This document shows, piece after piece, positions 1 through 10,869 of a stretch of DNA of 39,495 bases. The translations under genes and the position numbers were made by a program. The stretch is from Alphaproteobacteria bacterium (GTDB lineage Bacteria; Pseudomonadota; Alphaproteobacteria; SMXQ01), in NCBI GenBank assembly GCA_004356985.1, contig SMXQ01000036.1, forward strand, positions 1-39,495. The letters run 5' to 3'. Below the pieces are notes generated by a model. The model was not told the DNA's origin. It did no database searches and worked only from the letters and a program-made list of their open reading frames with translations. Each line of letters starts with the position of its first letter. Position 1 is the stretch's first letter.

Positions 1-139
1 AACGGCGCATAAAGACCGCGGACAGATCAACGGTTAATAAAGTCTTAGCGCCAAAACCTTAAACACTGGTTAAAACCCGGCCGGCTCAGGGACGCGAAAC
101 CGACGCCTCAAGGCGGTGGCGCGGGGGGTGCATAGCCGG

Positions 140-167
140 TTGCCTTAACCGATTGCCTTCCTATAAT
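140..167 (+). promoter_or_regulatory. Putative sigma70-type promoter upstream of purE
   Basis: TTGCCT (140-145), 16-nt spacer, perfect TATAAT (162-167), about 65 nt upstream of the purE ATG. Confidence 0.45.
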
Positions 168-233
168 GTGCGCTTTCCCGCGCAGGCGCGCCGCCCCAAG
201 TGCCGCCGTCAGGCGCGATCGAGAGGGGCTCCA

Positions 234-731
234 ATGGCAGAATCCAGGCCAGCCGTCGCCATCATCATGGGCAGCCAGTCCGATTGGGACACCATGCGCC
301 ATGCCGCCGAAACGCTGGGGACGCTGGGCATCGCCCACGCGAAGCGGATCATCTCCGCCCATCGCACGCCCGCCCGCCTGTACGATTTCGCCTCCCAGGC
401 CAGGGAACAGGGCTACAAGGTGATCATCGCCGCCGCCGGCGGCGCCGCCCACCTGCCGGGCATGGCGGCCGCCATGACGCCGCTGCCGGTGTTCGGCGTC
501 CCCATCGAATCGAAGGCGCTGAAAGGCATGGACAGCCTTCTCTCCATCGCCCAGATGCCGGGCGGCGTGCCGGTGGGCACCCTGGCCATCGGCCGGGCCG
601 GCGCCATCAACGCCGCCCTTCTCGCCGCCGCCGTGCTGGCACTCTCCGATGACGCCGTCGCCAAGGCGCTGGACGAATTCCGGGCGGGCCAAACCGCGGC
701 GGTGGCACTCGAGCCCAGCGACGACGACTGA
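234..731 (+). CDS. purE: 5-(carboxyamino)imidazole ribonucleotide mutase PurE
   Basis: [28 protein letters not shown]..., [18 protein letters not shown] motifs; internal ATG at 234 preferred over the upstream ORF start. Confidence 0.95.
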   Translation: MAESRPAVAIIMGSQSDWDTMRHAAETLGTLGIAHAKRIISAHRTPARLYDFASQAREQGYKVIIAAAGGAAHLPGMAAAMTPLPVFGVPIESKALKGMDSLLSIAQMPGGVPVGTLAIGRAGAINAALLAAAVLALSDDAVAKALDEFRAGQTAAVALEPSDDD

Positions 732-741
732 TCCCTTATCC

Positions 742-1863
742 GTGACCGACCTGACCTTCCCTGCCATCTATCCGGGCGCCACCATTGGCATCGTCGGCGG
801 CGGCCAGTTGGGCCGCATGACGGCACAGGCGGCGGCGCGTCTGGGCTATCGCGTGCATATCCTGACGCCCGAGAAAGACAGCCCCGCCGCCCAGGTCGCC
901 ACCGAGGCCACGGTCGCCGCCTATGACGATGCCGGCGCCCTTAAATCCTTCGCCAAGGCCATCGATATCGCCACCTTCGAATTCGAAAACATCCCCCTGG
1001 AGGTGGCCGAGGCGCTGGCCGCGCTGGTTCCGCTCCGGCCATCGACGCACTGCTTGGCGATCGCCCAGGACCGGGTCCGGGAAAAATCCTTCCTCAATGC
1101 CCAGGGCGTGCCGACGACGCCGTTCGCCGCCGTCGGCTCGGCCCAAGAACTGGCGCGGGCGCTGGAGACCATCGGCCGGCCGGCGGTCCTCAAGACGGCG
1201 ACGCTGGGCTATGACGGCAAGGGCCAGGTGATGATCGAGGCCGATACCGACGCGGCGGCGGCGTTCGCCCAATTGGGCGCGGCGCGCGGCATGCTCGAGG
1301 CCTTCGTCGACTTCGACAGCGAAATATCGGTGATCCTGGCGCGCCTGGACCGAGACCGCGTGGCGGCCTTCGACCCGGTGGAAAACCGCCACCGCCACCA
1401 CATCTTGGACACCACCATCGCCCCGGCGCCGATCACGGCGGAGCTCGGCCGCCAGGCCATCGCCATGGCCGAGGCCATCGCCGAGGCGCTCGACCTGGTG
1501 GGCCTGTTAGCCGTGGAAATGTTCGTGACCCCGGACCACAAACTGCTGGTCAACGAAATCGCCCCGAGGCCCCACAATTCCGGCCACTGGACCATGGACG
1601 CCTGCATCACCAGCCAGTTCGAGCAGTTCGTACGCGCCATCTGCGGCCTGCCGCTCGGCAACCCGTCGCGCCATTCCAACGCGGTCATGCGCAACCTGAT
1701 CGGCGACGATGTCGAGAAGGTGCAGGAGCTGATGGCCGACCCCGACACCAAGATCCACCTCTACGGCAAGGCCGAGCCCCGCCCCGGCCGCAAGATGGGC
1801 CACGCGACCAAGCTCTATCCGGTGGATACCGGCGCCCCCAAAATACCCTTATTCGGGGCTTAG
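742..1863 (+). CDS. purK: 5-(carboxyamino)imidazole ribonucleotide synthase PurK
   Basis: IGIVGGGQLGRMTAQAAARLGY N-terminus, ATP-grasp signatures, NEIAPRPHNSGHWT; GTG start at 742 just after purE. Confidence 0.93.
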   Translation: MTDLTFPAIYPGATIGIVGGGQLGRMTAQAAARLGYRVHILTPEKDSPAAQVATEATVAAYDDAGALKSFAKAIDIATFEFENIPLEVAEALAALVPLRPSTHCLAIAQDRVREKSFLNAQGVPTTPFAAVGSAQELARALETIGRPAVLKTATLGYDGKGQVMIEADTDAAAAFAQLGAARGMLEAFVDFDSEISVILARLDRDRVAAFDPVENRHRHHILDTTIAPAPITAELGRQAIAMAEAIAEALDLVGLLAVEMFVTPDHKLLVNEIAPRPHNSGHWTMDACITSQFEQFVRAICGLPLGNPSRHSNAVMRNLIGDDVEKVQELMADPDTKIHLYGKAEPRPGRKMGHATKLYPVDTGAPKIPLFGA

Positions 1864-1866
1864 GGC

Positions 1867-2574
1867 TTAGGGCTGGGGCCGACCCGGCCCGGCCCCGGGC
1901 GTGTCTTCTCCGCCGCGTTCATCGCGGCGCGCGGTGACGTCGCGCAGGATGCGAAAGGGATCGGGAAGCTCGGCCAGCCATTCCCGGGCCCGGCCCTTGG
2001 CCTTCTCGAAAGCCATCACGTCGGCGATGCGCCGATCGAGGAAGCCGAAGGTCGAAGCCGCGCCCTCGGATTCGTCGCCCAGCCAATAGAGCACCGTGGC
2101 CGCCAGCACGCCCGCCAGGATCGCCCGCTTGGAATAAAAATTGAAATCCGTCGAGGTATCGCCGATGGCGTGCCAGACGGCGTCCACGGTGCGGTAGAGG
2201 CATTGGGCGGCAAGCGCCTGATGAGCGGGAAAGGCGAACCAGGTCATCAAGACCTTCAGGGCCTCGCGTTCATTCTCGGCCTGGGTGAGACGCAGGCGCA
2301 GCGCCGTGATGATGCGCTCGCGGATCGGCAACTTGGCGATGAGCTCGGCATCGAGGCCCGCCTCCATGCGCCGGTCAGCGTCAGCCGAATAGTATTCGGC
2401 GAGCGCCGAAGGGCCGTCGGGGAAGGCGAGGACGCTCAAGCTTTCGCGCTGGCCGGCGTCGGCGATGCCGGCGGCGATGGCCGCCTCGCTCCAGCCGTCG
2501 AAGGGCACGTGAACCAGGGTCGCGCGCAGGATCGCCGCGCGCGCTTGATCCAATTCCGGCGCCTCATTGGCCAT
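1867..2574 (-). CDS. COQ9 family protein (ubiquinone biosynthesis accessory)
   Basis: AILRATLVHVPFDGWSEAAIAAG... and DxSTDFNFYSKRAILAGVLAATVLYWLGD typical of COQ9. Confidence 0.88.
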   Translation of the reverse strand: MANEAPELDQARAAILRATLVHVPFDGWSEAAIAAGIADAGQRESLSVLAFPDGPSALAEYYSADADRRMEAGLDAELIAKLPIRERIITALRLRLTQAENEREALKVLMTWFAFPAHQALAAQCLYRTVDAVWHAIGDTSTDFNFYSKRAILAGVLAATVLYWLGDESEGAASTFGFLDRRIADVMAFEKAKGRAREWLAELPDPFRILRDVTARRDERGGEDTPGAGPGRPQP

Positions 2575-2580
2575 CGCTGC

Positions 2581-3330
2581 TCAGGCGCCCACGGCGCCCG
2601 CTCCTTCCGCCATCGCCGTCTCCGTCTCTGCCGCGCCCGGCTTGGGGTCGCCGTCATCGGCCGGCGCGAATTCGAGGGGATGGCGGTCAAGCTCGTCGTC
2701 GAAACCCAACAGCCGGAGATCGGTCATGCGCTGGGGATAGAGGATGCCGTCGAGATGGTCGCATTCGTGCTGCACCACGCGGGCGTGGAAGCCTTCGGCA
2801 TCGAAGGTGGCCGGCTTGCCGTCCAGCCCCAGCCCGGAACAGCGGATGCGGGTGAAGCGCGGCACCACGCCGCGCATCCCGGGCACCGAAAGGCAGGCCT
2901 CCCAATCGAGCGCGATTTCGTCGGACAAGGTCTCGATCACCGGATTGACGAGGATGCGAAGCGGCCCGGGGGCCTCATTTTCAGGATCGGCGTCTCCGGG
3001 ACCGTCGTCCCCGGGCCCGGCCCGGTTCGCCGCCGTGGCCGCCGCCGCGTCCCCGGGATTCCCGGTATCCTCGGCCCCTGCATCCCCTGGGCCCCCTGCG
3101 TCCTCTGCGTCCTCTGCGTCCTCTTCAGCCTCGGAGGGCTGGCGGAAGATGACGATGCGCAGCGGCACGTGGACCTGGGGCGCGGCCAGGCCCACCCCGC
3201 CGGCGTCCATCAGGGTTTCCACCATGTCGGCGATGAGCGCCCGGATTTGCGGCGCCGTGGGGTCGGGGACCTCCTGGGCGCGCGCGCGCAGCACCGGATC
3301 ACCCATCTTCGCGATCTTGAGAATAGCCAT
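2581..3330 (-). CDS. def: Peptide deformylase with internal acidic low-complexity insertion
   Basis: GVGLAAPQ, EACLSVPG, HECDHLDG motifs; ~55-60 aa Asp/Glu/Gly/Pro/Ala-rich insertion between motifs 1 and 2. Confidence 0.9.
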   Translation of the reverse strand: MAILKIAKMGDPVLRARAQEVPDPTAPQIRALIADMVETLMDAGGVGLAAPQVHVPLRIVIFRQPSEAEEDAEDAEDAGGPGDAGAEDTGNPGDAAAATAANRAGPGDDGPGDADPENEAPGPLRILVNPVIETLSDEIALDWEACLSVPGMRGVVPRFTRIRCSGLGLDGKPATFDAEGFHARVVQHECDHLDGILYPQRMTDLRLLGFDDELDRHPLEFAPADDGDPKPGAAETETAMAEGAGAVGA

Positions 3331-3676
3331 GGGCGCAATATGAGGCCGGGCCCCGGCCCGGTAAAGGGGGCCGAGGCGGAAAATCGCGCTTTTTTGCTTT
3401 TTTACCCCCTGTTAACCGGGGGTTTGCCACTATACTGCCATACTATTGCCGTCCTATGGTTTGTCGGCCCCGCGGTTTCCCGCCGGCCTTTGGCCTTCCC
3501 AAGGCCGGGGAGAAGTGTTAGAAACCGCGGTTCCGGAGGCGCGGCCTCCGGTTGATGACGGGCGGTGGATGACGGGGTTCCAATCGGGCGGCCCCATGGC
3601 GGCCCGGACAAGGCCAGGCTAGGATAAGGCCCGGCGCGGACAAGGCCCGAAGCGAATAAGGAAGGTCGAAGGTAAC

Positions 3677-3880
3677 GTGCAGGTAACGGTTAGAGACAAC
3701 AACGTCGATCAGGCGCTGCGCGCGCTCAAGAAGAAGATGCAGCGCGAAGGCGTCTACCGCGAAATGAAGATGCGCCGCAGCTACGAGAAGCCCTCGGAGA
3801 AGCGCGCCCGGGAACGGGCCGAGGCGGTGCGCCGCTACCGCAAGCTGATGCGCAAGAGGATGGAGCGCGAAGGCTACTAG
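3677..3880 (+). CDS. rpsU: 30S ribosomal protein S21
   Basis: [46 protein letters not shown]...; GTG start. Confidence 0.95.
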   Translation: MQVTVRDNNVDQALRALKKKMQREGVYREMKMRRSYEKPSEKRARERAEAVRRYRKLMRKRMEREGY

Positions 3881-3884
3881 GCAT

Positions 3885-3920
3885 CAAAAAAGAAGGCCGG
3901 CGCAAAAGCCCCGGCCCTTC
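3885..3920 (-). terminator. Rho-independent terminator serving pntB (minus strand)
   Basis: GAAGGCCGG/CCGGCCCTTC stem with one bulge, followed on the minus strand by TTTTTT. Confidence 0.6.
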
Positions 3921-3923
3921 GCG

Positions 3924-3957
3924 AAGCCGCTTCCCGGACCCGGGCAAGCGGCTTTTG
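3924..3957 (+). terminator. Rho-independent terminator serving rpsU (plus strand)
   Basis: AAGCCGCTT (3924-3932) / AAGCGGCTT (3946-3954) perfect stem with inner CCCGG/CCGGG pairing, then a short T run. Confidence 0.6.
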
Positions 3958-3990
3958 TCATGGCCGCGGGGGGCAGCGCCCGTCGCCGCC

Positions 3991-5382
<1,392 letters not shown>

Positions 5383-5391
5383 GGGGCGCCC

Positions 5392-5694
5392 CTAGCCCCG
5401 CTCTTTCTTCTTGTACATGGCCAGCATGCGATGGGTGACGGCAAAGCCGCCGAAGATATTGACCGCCGCCAGGGCGATGGCGATGAGGCCGAATATCTTC
5501 GACAACTCGAACTCGCCGGGACCGGCGGCGATCAGGGCGCCGACGATGATCACCGAGGAAATCGCGTTGGTGACGCTCATCAAGGGCGTGTGCAGCGCCG
5601 GCGTCACCGACCACACCACGTAATAGCCGACGAAGATCGCCAGCACGAAGATGGCAAGCCGGAAAACAAAGGGGTCCACCGCTGTGGCTTCCAT
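5392..5694 (-). CDS. pntAB: NAD(P) transhydrogenase alpha subunit, membrane part (PntAB)
   Basis: 100 aa MEATAVDPFVFRLAIFVLAIFVGYYVVWSVTPALHTPLMSVTNAISSVIIVGAL...; typical domain-II small subunit. Confidence 0.92.
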   Translation of the reverse strand: MEATAVDPFVFRLAIFVLAIFVGYYVVWSVTPALHTPLMSVTNAISSVIIVGALIAAGPGEFELSKIFGLIAIALAAVNIFGGFAVTHRMLAMYKKKERG

Positions 5695-5696
5695 GG

Positions 5697-6836
5697 CTAG
5701 GCTTCTCCTTCCCTCGATTGCGGGTGCACCACGGCGCCGTCGCGGGTCAACCCGGTGCCTTTGATGATCTCGTCGTCCCAGTCGATGTCGAGCGCGCCGG
5801 TTTGCTGGTCGACCAAAGGGGTCAGGAAGTTCAACAGGTTGCGCGCGTACAGCAGGCTCGCGTCGCCGGCCACCCGCGAGGCCACGTTGCCATGGCCGAT
5901 GATGGTGACGCCAAAGCAGACCACCACGCGGCCCGGCTCCGAGAGCGCGCAATTGCCGCCCGCCTCGACCGCCAGGTCGTTGATCACCGAACCCGGGCGC
6001 ATGGACTTGACCATTTCCTCGCTGACCAGTTCCGGCGCCGGGCGGCCCGGGATCAGCGCCGTGGTGATGACCATGTCCTGCTTGGCGATGGTCTCGGCGA
6101 TCAGCGCCGCCTGTTGGCGCTTGTAGTCGTCGGACATTTCCTTGGCGTAGCCGCCGGCGGTTTCCGCCTCCCGGGCTTCTTCGCTTTCGACCATGAGGAA
6201 CTTGGCGCCCAGGCTTTCCACCTGTTCCTTGGTGGCCGGACGCACGTCGGTGGCCAACACCACGGCACCGAGCCGGCGCGCCGTGGCGATGGCCTGGAGG
6301 CCGGCGACCCCCACCCCCATGACGAAGACCCGCGCCGGCGCCACCGAGCCCGCCGCCGTCATCATCATCGGCATCATGCGCCGGTATTCATAAGCCGCGT
6401 CCAACACCGCCTTGTATCCCGCGAGGTTGGATTGCGAAGACAGCACGTCCATGCCTTGGGCCCGGGAGATGCGCGGCACCAGTTCCATGGCGAAGGCGGT
6501 GATCCCGGCGGCGGCATAAGCCTCGGCGTCGCCCGACCGGTTAAGAGGATCGAGCATGGCGACCAAAACCGCGCCCCTTTTCATGTGGCCGAGTTGGCCG
6601 TCGTCGGGGCGCTGGACCTTGAAGACGATATCGGCGTCTGCCAGGACGTCGGCCGCCCCGGTGGCGATGGTGGCGCCGGCCGCAATGTAGAGATCATCGG
6701 CCAGGGACGCGCCGGCGCCGGCGCCGGATTCCACGACCACCTCAAAGCCAAGGGTGATGAGTTTCTTCACCGTTTCCGGCGAAGCCGCGACTCGCTCCTC
6801 CCCTTCGGCGGATTCCCTAGGGATCGCTAGTTTCAT
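5697..6836 (-). CDS. pntAA: NAD(P) transhydrogenase alpha subunit, soluble NAD-binding part (PntAA)
   Basis: MKLAIPRESAEGEERVAASPETVKKL...; VMGVGVAGLQAIATARRLGA Rossmann motif. Confidence 0.93.
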   Translation of the reverse strand: MKLAIPRESAEGEERVAASPETVKKLITLGFEVVVESGAGAGASLADDLYIAAGATIATGAADVLADADIVFKVQRPDDGQLGHMKRGAVLVAMLDPLNRSGDAEAYAAAGITAFAMELVPRISRAQGMDVLSSQSNLAGYKAVLDAAYEYRRMMPMMMTAAGSVAPARVFVMGVGVAGLQAIATARRLGAVVLATDVRPATKEQVESLGAKFLMVESEEAREAETAGGYAKEMSDDYKRQQAALIAETIAKQDMVITTALIPGRPAPELVSEEMVKSMRPGSVINDLAVEAGGNCALSEPGRVVVCFGVTIIGHGNVASRVAGDASLLYARNLLNFLTPLVDQQTGALDIDWDDEIIKGTGLTRDGAVVHPQSREGEA

Positions 6837-6982
6837 GGTGTTGGGTGGGATCTCCCCTGACGATTGGGTCATGCATCGAAAACGGGGCACACAATGCCCA
6901 ATCGGCGGCCTTTTGCCAAGGCCGCAATCGCTCCTTCACCGGGAATTGATGGGCGCCGGGGAAACAACTGAATTGCAAGGCT

Positions 6983-7022
6983 CCGGTTGCCTGCTTTCAT
7001 GAGCCCGGTTGCCTGCTTTCAT
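6983..7022. repeat. 18-bp direct repeat, 22-bp period
   Basis: CCGGTTGCCTGCTTTCAT at 6983-7000 and again at 7005-7022. Confidence 0.85.
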
Positions 7023-7154
7023 TAGAAGGAGGGAGCCCGTGAACTTCATCACCGCGGATCCGGCGGCTTCAGGGGCATCGAAAAGCGCGTGGTCCGCGTT
7101 CTCGCAGCCTGGATCCACGCGGTGGCGGGCGGCGGACGCTGGGGCACCAGCACC

Positions 7155-9026
7155 CTATTCCAATTCGTCGATCAGGCCTTCGATCATGGCCAGGCCGCGG
7201 TCCCAGAAGGCGGGATCGGCGGCGTCCAACCCGAAGGGTTTCAGCAGTTCCCGGTGGCGGAGCGTCCCGCCGGCGCGCAGCATGGCGAGGTATTTTGCCT
7301 CGAACCCGTCCGGCGCCGCCTCATAGGTGGCGGTGAGCGAATTCACCAGGCAATCGCCGAAGGCATAGGCATAGACGTAGAACGGCGAATGGATGAAGTG
7401 CGGGATATAGGTCCAAAACCAGCGGTAATCCCCCGAAAGTTTGATGGCGGGACCCAGGCTTTCGCCCTGCACCGCCAACCAGATCTCCGACAGCTCATGG
7501 GCGGTGAGTTCGCCCTGCCGGCGCGCGCTATGGACGCGCATTTCGAAGTCGAAGAAGGCAACCTGGCGCACCACGGTGTTGAGCATGTCCTCCACCTTTC
7601 CGGCGACCAGCGCCCGGCGCCGGGCGGGATTGGTTTGCCGCGCCAACAGCCGGCGGAAGGTCAACATCTCGCCGAACACCGACGCGGTTTCGGCCAGGGT
7701 CAGGGGCGTGTCCGCCATCAGATGCCCCTGGGGGCCGGCCAGGACTTGATGGACCCCGTGGCCCAATTCGTGGGCCAGGGTCATGACGTCGCGGTTCTTG
7801 CCCTGGTAGTTCATCAGGATATAGGGATGGACCGAGGGCACGGTGGGATGGGAAAAGGCGCCCGATTCCTTGCCCGGGCGGGGCTCGGCGTCGATCCAGC
7901 GGCGGTCGAAGAAGCGCGCAGCGATGCGCTCCATGTCCGGTGAAAAGGCCCCATAGGCCTCCAGCACGATGGACTTGGCCTCGGCCCAGGGGATGGTCGC
8001 GTCCAGGCCCTTGGGCAGCGGCGCGTTGCGGTCCCAATAATCCAGGCGGCGCTTGCCCATCCAGCGCGCCTTGAGCCGGTAATAACGGTGTGAAAGGCGG
8101 GGATAGGCGCGCTTGACCGCCCCCACCAGGGCATCCACCACCTCGTCTTCCACGTAGTTGGAAAGGTTGCGCGCCGAGGCCGGACCCTCGAATCCGCGCC
8201 AGCGGTCCTCGACCTCCTTGTCTTTGGCCAGCGTGTTGGTGATCAGCGCGAAGGTGCGCTGGTGTCGGCCCAGCACCTTGCCGATGGCCAGCGCGGCGGC
8301 GCGGCGGGTGGCGGCGGACCGGTGCGACAGACGGTTGAGCGCCTCGGCCAAGGTCAAGGACGTGCCATTGATGGGAAAGCGCAGGTCGGCCAGGGTCTCG
8401 TCGTAAAGGCGCACCCAGGCGGCGCGCCCCGAGGGCGCCTTTTCATGGAGCAGCTTCTCCATGTCGTCGGCCAACTGGAAGCGCCGCCAGGCCCGGGCAT
8501 CGCGCACCCATGGCGCATAGCGCCTAAGCGCCGGGCTTGCGAGCTTTTTGCGAAGGGCGGGTTCCGGCAGGCGGTTGAGTTCCAGGGTGAAAAACAGCAG
8601 CCTGGTGGCGATGGCGTTCACGCGCTCGACCATGGTCTGGTAAAATTGCGAGATGCGGGGATCGGCGATATCGGCGGCATGGAGCAACTGGGCGTAGGAC
8701 ATGACCTTGCCCAGCGCCTGGTCGATGGCCTCGAACTCGGCGACCGCTTCGCCCAGCCGCTTTCCCGACATGCGGGCAAGCCGCCCTTTGTTCAGTTTCT
8801 CGAAGCGTTGCGCCCGGCGTTGGGCGCGGGCGAGGTCGCCGGTGAGCCGCGCCGAGCCGCGCCCGGAATAGAGGTCTCCGAGGTTCCAGCGCGGCAATCT
8901 GCCGATGCCATTGGCGGCCCTGGTTTTGGCTTTGGGCGTCTTGGACCTGGCCGTCTTGGACCTGGCCGTCTTGGACCTGGGCGTCTTGGACTTGGCGGCT
9001 GGTGGGCGGGGCGGGCTCATGGTCAC
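7155..9026 (-). CDS. pepF: M3 family oligoendopeptidase (PepF-like)
   Basis: HELGHGVHQVLAG zinc-binding motif; GKESGAFSHPTVPSVHPYILMNYQG; Lys/Arg-rich repetitive N-terminus. Confidence 0.9.
   Translation of the reverse strand: MTMSPPRPPAAKSKTPRSKTARSKTARSKTPKAKTRAANGIGRLPRWNLGDLYSGRGSARLTGDLARAQRRAQRFEKLNKGRLARMSGKRLGEAVAEFEAIDQALGKVMSYAQLLHAADIADPRISQFYQTMVERVNAIATRLLFFTLELNRLPEPALRKKLASPALRRYAPWVRDARAWRRFQLADDMEKLLHEKAPSGRAAWVRLYDETLADLRFPINGTSLTLAEALNRLSHRSAATRRAAALAIGKVLGRHQRTFALITNTLAKDKEVEDRWRGFEGPASARNLSNYVEDEVVDALVGAVKRAYPRLSHRYYRLKARWMGKRRLDYWDRNAPLPKGLDATIPWAEAKSIVLEAYGAFSPDMERIAARFFDRRWIDAEPRPGKESGAFSHPTVPSVHPYILMNYQGKNRDVMTLAHELGHGVHQVLAGPQGHLMADTPLTLAETASVFGEMLTFRRLLARQTNPARRRALVAGKVEDMLNTVVRQVAFFDFEMRVHSARRQGELTAHELSEIWLAVQGESLGPAIKLSGDYRWFWTYIPHFIHSPFYVYAYAFGDCLVNSLTATYEAAPDGFEAKYLAMLRAGGTLRHRELLKPFGLDAADPAFWDRGLAMIEGLIDELE
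8938..8997. repeat. Four 15-bp tandem repeats inside the pepF N-terminus
   Basis: Unit GTCTTGGACCTGGCC x4 with few mismatches; on the minus strand encodes [AP]RSKT-type pentapeptides. Confidence 0.85.
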
Positions 9027-9075
9027 CTCCTTCGATGCTGCGGCTTGGCGCTAAGGGCCGAGGCGCGCATTATAA

Positions 9076-10869
9076 ATGAAAACAGAGACCGGCAGCCAAG
9101 GGACCTTAGCGAACATGGCCGAACCAAGCCGCCAATCCGTCGACCCCGCCAAGGCGGTCATGCTCACCGACCTGTTGTTCACCCAGGCGGAGAGGCTGGG
9201 CAACAAACCCTTTCTCCATGGCCGCGGCGGCGATGGCAAGGAGGCCTGGGGCACCATCACCTGGGCCGAAGCTGCGGACCAGGTTCTGCGCCTGGCCGCG
9301 GGGCTCGCCGGGCTCGGCATCAGGCCCGGCGACCGCGTCGGCATCGTTTCGGAAAACCGGCCGCAATGGCTGATCGCCGATCACGCCATCATGGCCGCCG
9401 GCGCCATCAGCGTGCCGGCCTACACCACCAACACCGAAGACGACCACCACCATGTTCTCGCCGATTCCGGCGCCAGCGCCGTCATCGTCTCGACGGCGGC
9501 CCTGGCGCGAAAGCTGATGCCGGGCGCCGCCCGGGCCGACCGCTGCCGCCATATCATCACCATGGAGCCAGTGGCGGTCGACCAAAACCTGGGCTTCGAG
9601 CTCCATCTCTGGGACGACCTCCTGGCCCGGGAGCCCGCCCGGCCCCATGCCGGCGCGCGCGGCGACACGGCGTGCATCATCTATACCTCGGGGACCGGCG
9701 GCGTGCCCAAGGGGGTGATGCTGAGCCATGGCGCGATCCTCGCCAATTGCCAGGGCATCCAACACCTTTTCCGCGATTCCGTCCTCAAGGATGAAGTGTT
9801 CCTGTCCTGCCTCCCGCTGTCCCATTCCTACGAACATACCGCCGGCCAGTTCTTTCCCATCTCCATCGGCGCGGAGATTTATTACGCCGCCGGGACCGAC
9901 ACCTTGGCCGGCGACATGAGCCAAGCGCGCCCCACCATCATGACCGCGGTGCCGCGCCTCTACGAGGTGTTCAAGAGCCGGGTGACCCTGGGCCTGAAAC
10001 ACGCCTCTCCAGCGCGCCGGTCCCTGTTCCAGCGCACCCTCGAGATCGGCCGCAAACGGCTCGATGCGCCCGGCACCCTGACCTTGTGGGAGCGTCTCTT
10101 CGACGTCTTCCTGGAACGATTGGTGCGCCACAAGGTCCGCGCGCGGTTCGGCGGCCGGCTCAAGTTCATGGTCTCGGGCGGCGCCGCGCTCAACCCGGAT
10201 ATCGGCATGTTCTTCCTGTCGCTCGGCATCAATATCCTCCAGGGCTACGGCCTGACCGAAACGGCGCCGGTGATCAGCTGCAACCCACCGGACAAGATCA
10301 AGATCGCCACCGTCGGCCCGCCCTGCGCCGGCGTCGAGTGCCGCATCGCCGGCGACGGCGAAATCCTGGTCAGGGGGGAATCGGTCATGAAGGGCTATTG
10401 GAACAGGCCCGAGGCCACCCTCGAGGCGGTGCGCGACGGCTGGCTGCATACCGGCGATATCGGCGAATTCGACGCCGACGGGTATCTTCGCATCACCGAC
10501 CGCAAGAAGGACATCATCGTCAATTCGGGCGGCGACAATATCTCGCCCCAAAGGGTGGAGGGCTTCCTGACCCTGGAGCCGGAAATCTCCCAGGCCATGG
10601 TGTTCGGCGACAAGCGCGCCCACCTGGTCGCGGTCATCGTGCCCGAGGCCGCCGCCGAAGGCGAGGAGAAAGCCGCGAGGGAACTCGTCGCCGCGGCCAT
10701 GGAAAGGGTGAACGCGGCCCTCGCCCCCATCGAGCGGGTGCGCCGCTTCATTCTCGCCGATCAACCGTTCACCGTCGAAAACGGCCAAATGACGCCCACC
10801 CTCAAGGTGCGCCGCCACATTCTCATGGGCGTCTACGGCGAACGCCTGGAGGCGCTCTACCGGGCCTAG
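9076..10869 (+). CDS. Long-chain acyl-CoA synthetase (AMP-binding, FadD15/ACSL-like)
   Basis: IYTSGTGGVPKGVMLSHGA, GYGLTETAPVIS, GWLHTGDIGEFDADGYLRITDRKKDIIVNSGGDNISPQ. Confidence 0.92.
   Translation: MKTETGSQGTLANMAEPSRQSVDPAKAVMLTDLLFTQAERLGNKPFLHGRGGDGKEAWGTITWAEAADQVLRLAAGLAGLGIRPGDRVGIVSENRPQWLIADHAIMAAGAISVPAYTTNTEDDHHHVLADSGASAVIVSTAALARKLMPGAARADRCRHIITMEPVAVDQNLGFELHLWDDLLAREPARPHAGARGDTACIIYTSGTGGVPKGVMLSHGAILANCQGIQHLFRDSVLKDEVFLSCLPLSHSYEHTAGQFFPISIGAEIYYAAGTDTLAGDMSQARPTIMTAVPRLYEVFKSRVTLGLKHASPARRSLFQRTLEIGRKRLDAPGTLTLWERLFDVFLERLVRHKVRARFGGRLKFMVSGGAALNPDIGMFFLSLGINILQGYGLTETAPVISCNPPDKIKIATVGPPCAGVECRIAGDGEILVRGESVMKGYWNRPEATLEAVRDGWLHTGDIGEFDADGYLRITDRKKDIIVNSGGDNISPQRVEGFLTLEPEISQAMVFGDKRAHLVAVIVPEAAAEGEEKAARELVAAAMERVNAALAPIERVRRFILADQPFTVENGQMTPTLKVRRHILMGVYGERLEALYRA

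Noticed and set aside
6711-6730. GCGCCGGCGCCGGCGCCGG run in pntAA
   Set aside because: Coding Ala/Gly-rich codon repetition in high-GC DNA; no reason to treat as a functional repeat.
6936-7118. 60-aa minus ORF between pepF and pntAA
   Set aside because: No recognised domain or ribosome site; spans the direct repeat; probably non-coding.
9106-10818. 570-aa minus-strand ORF opposite the acyl-CoA ligase
   Set aside because: Antisense shadow; composition artefact, the plus strand has canonical AMP-binding motifs.
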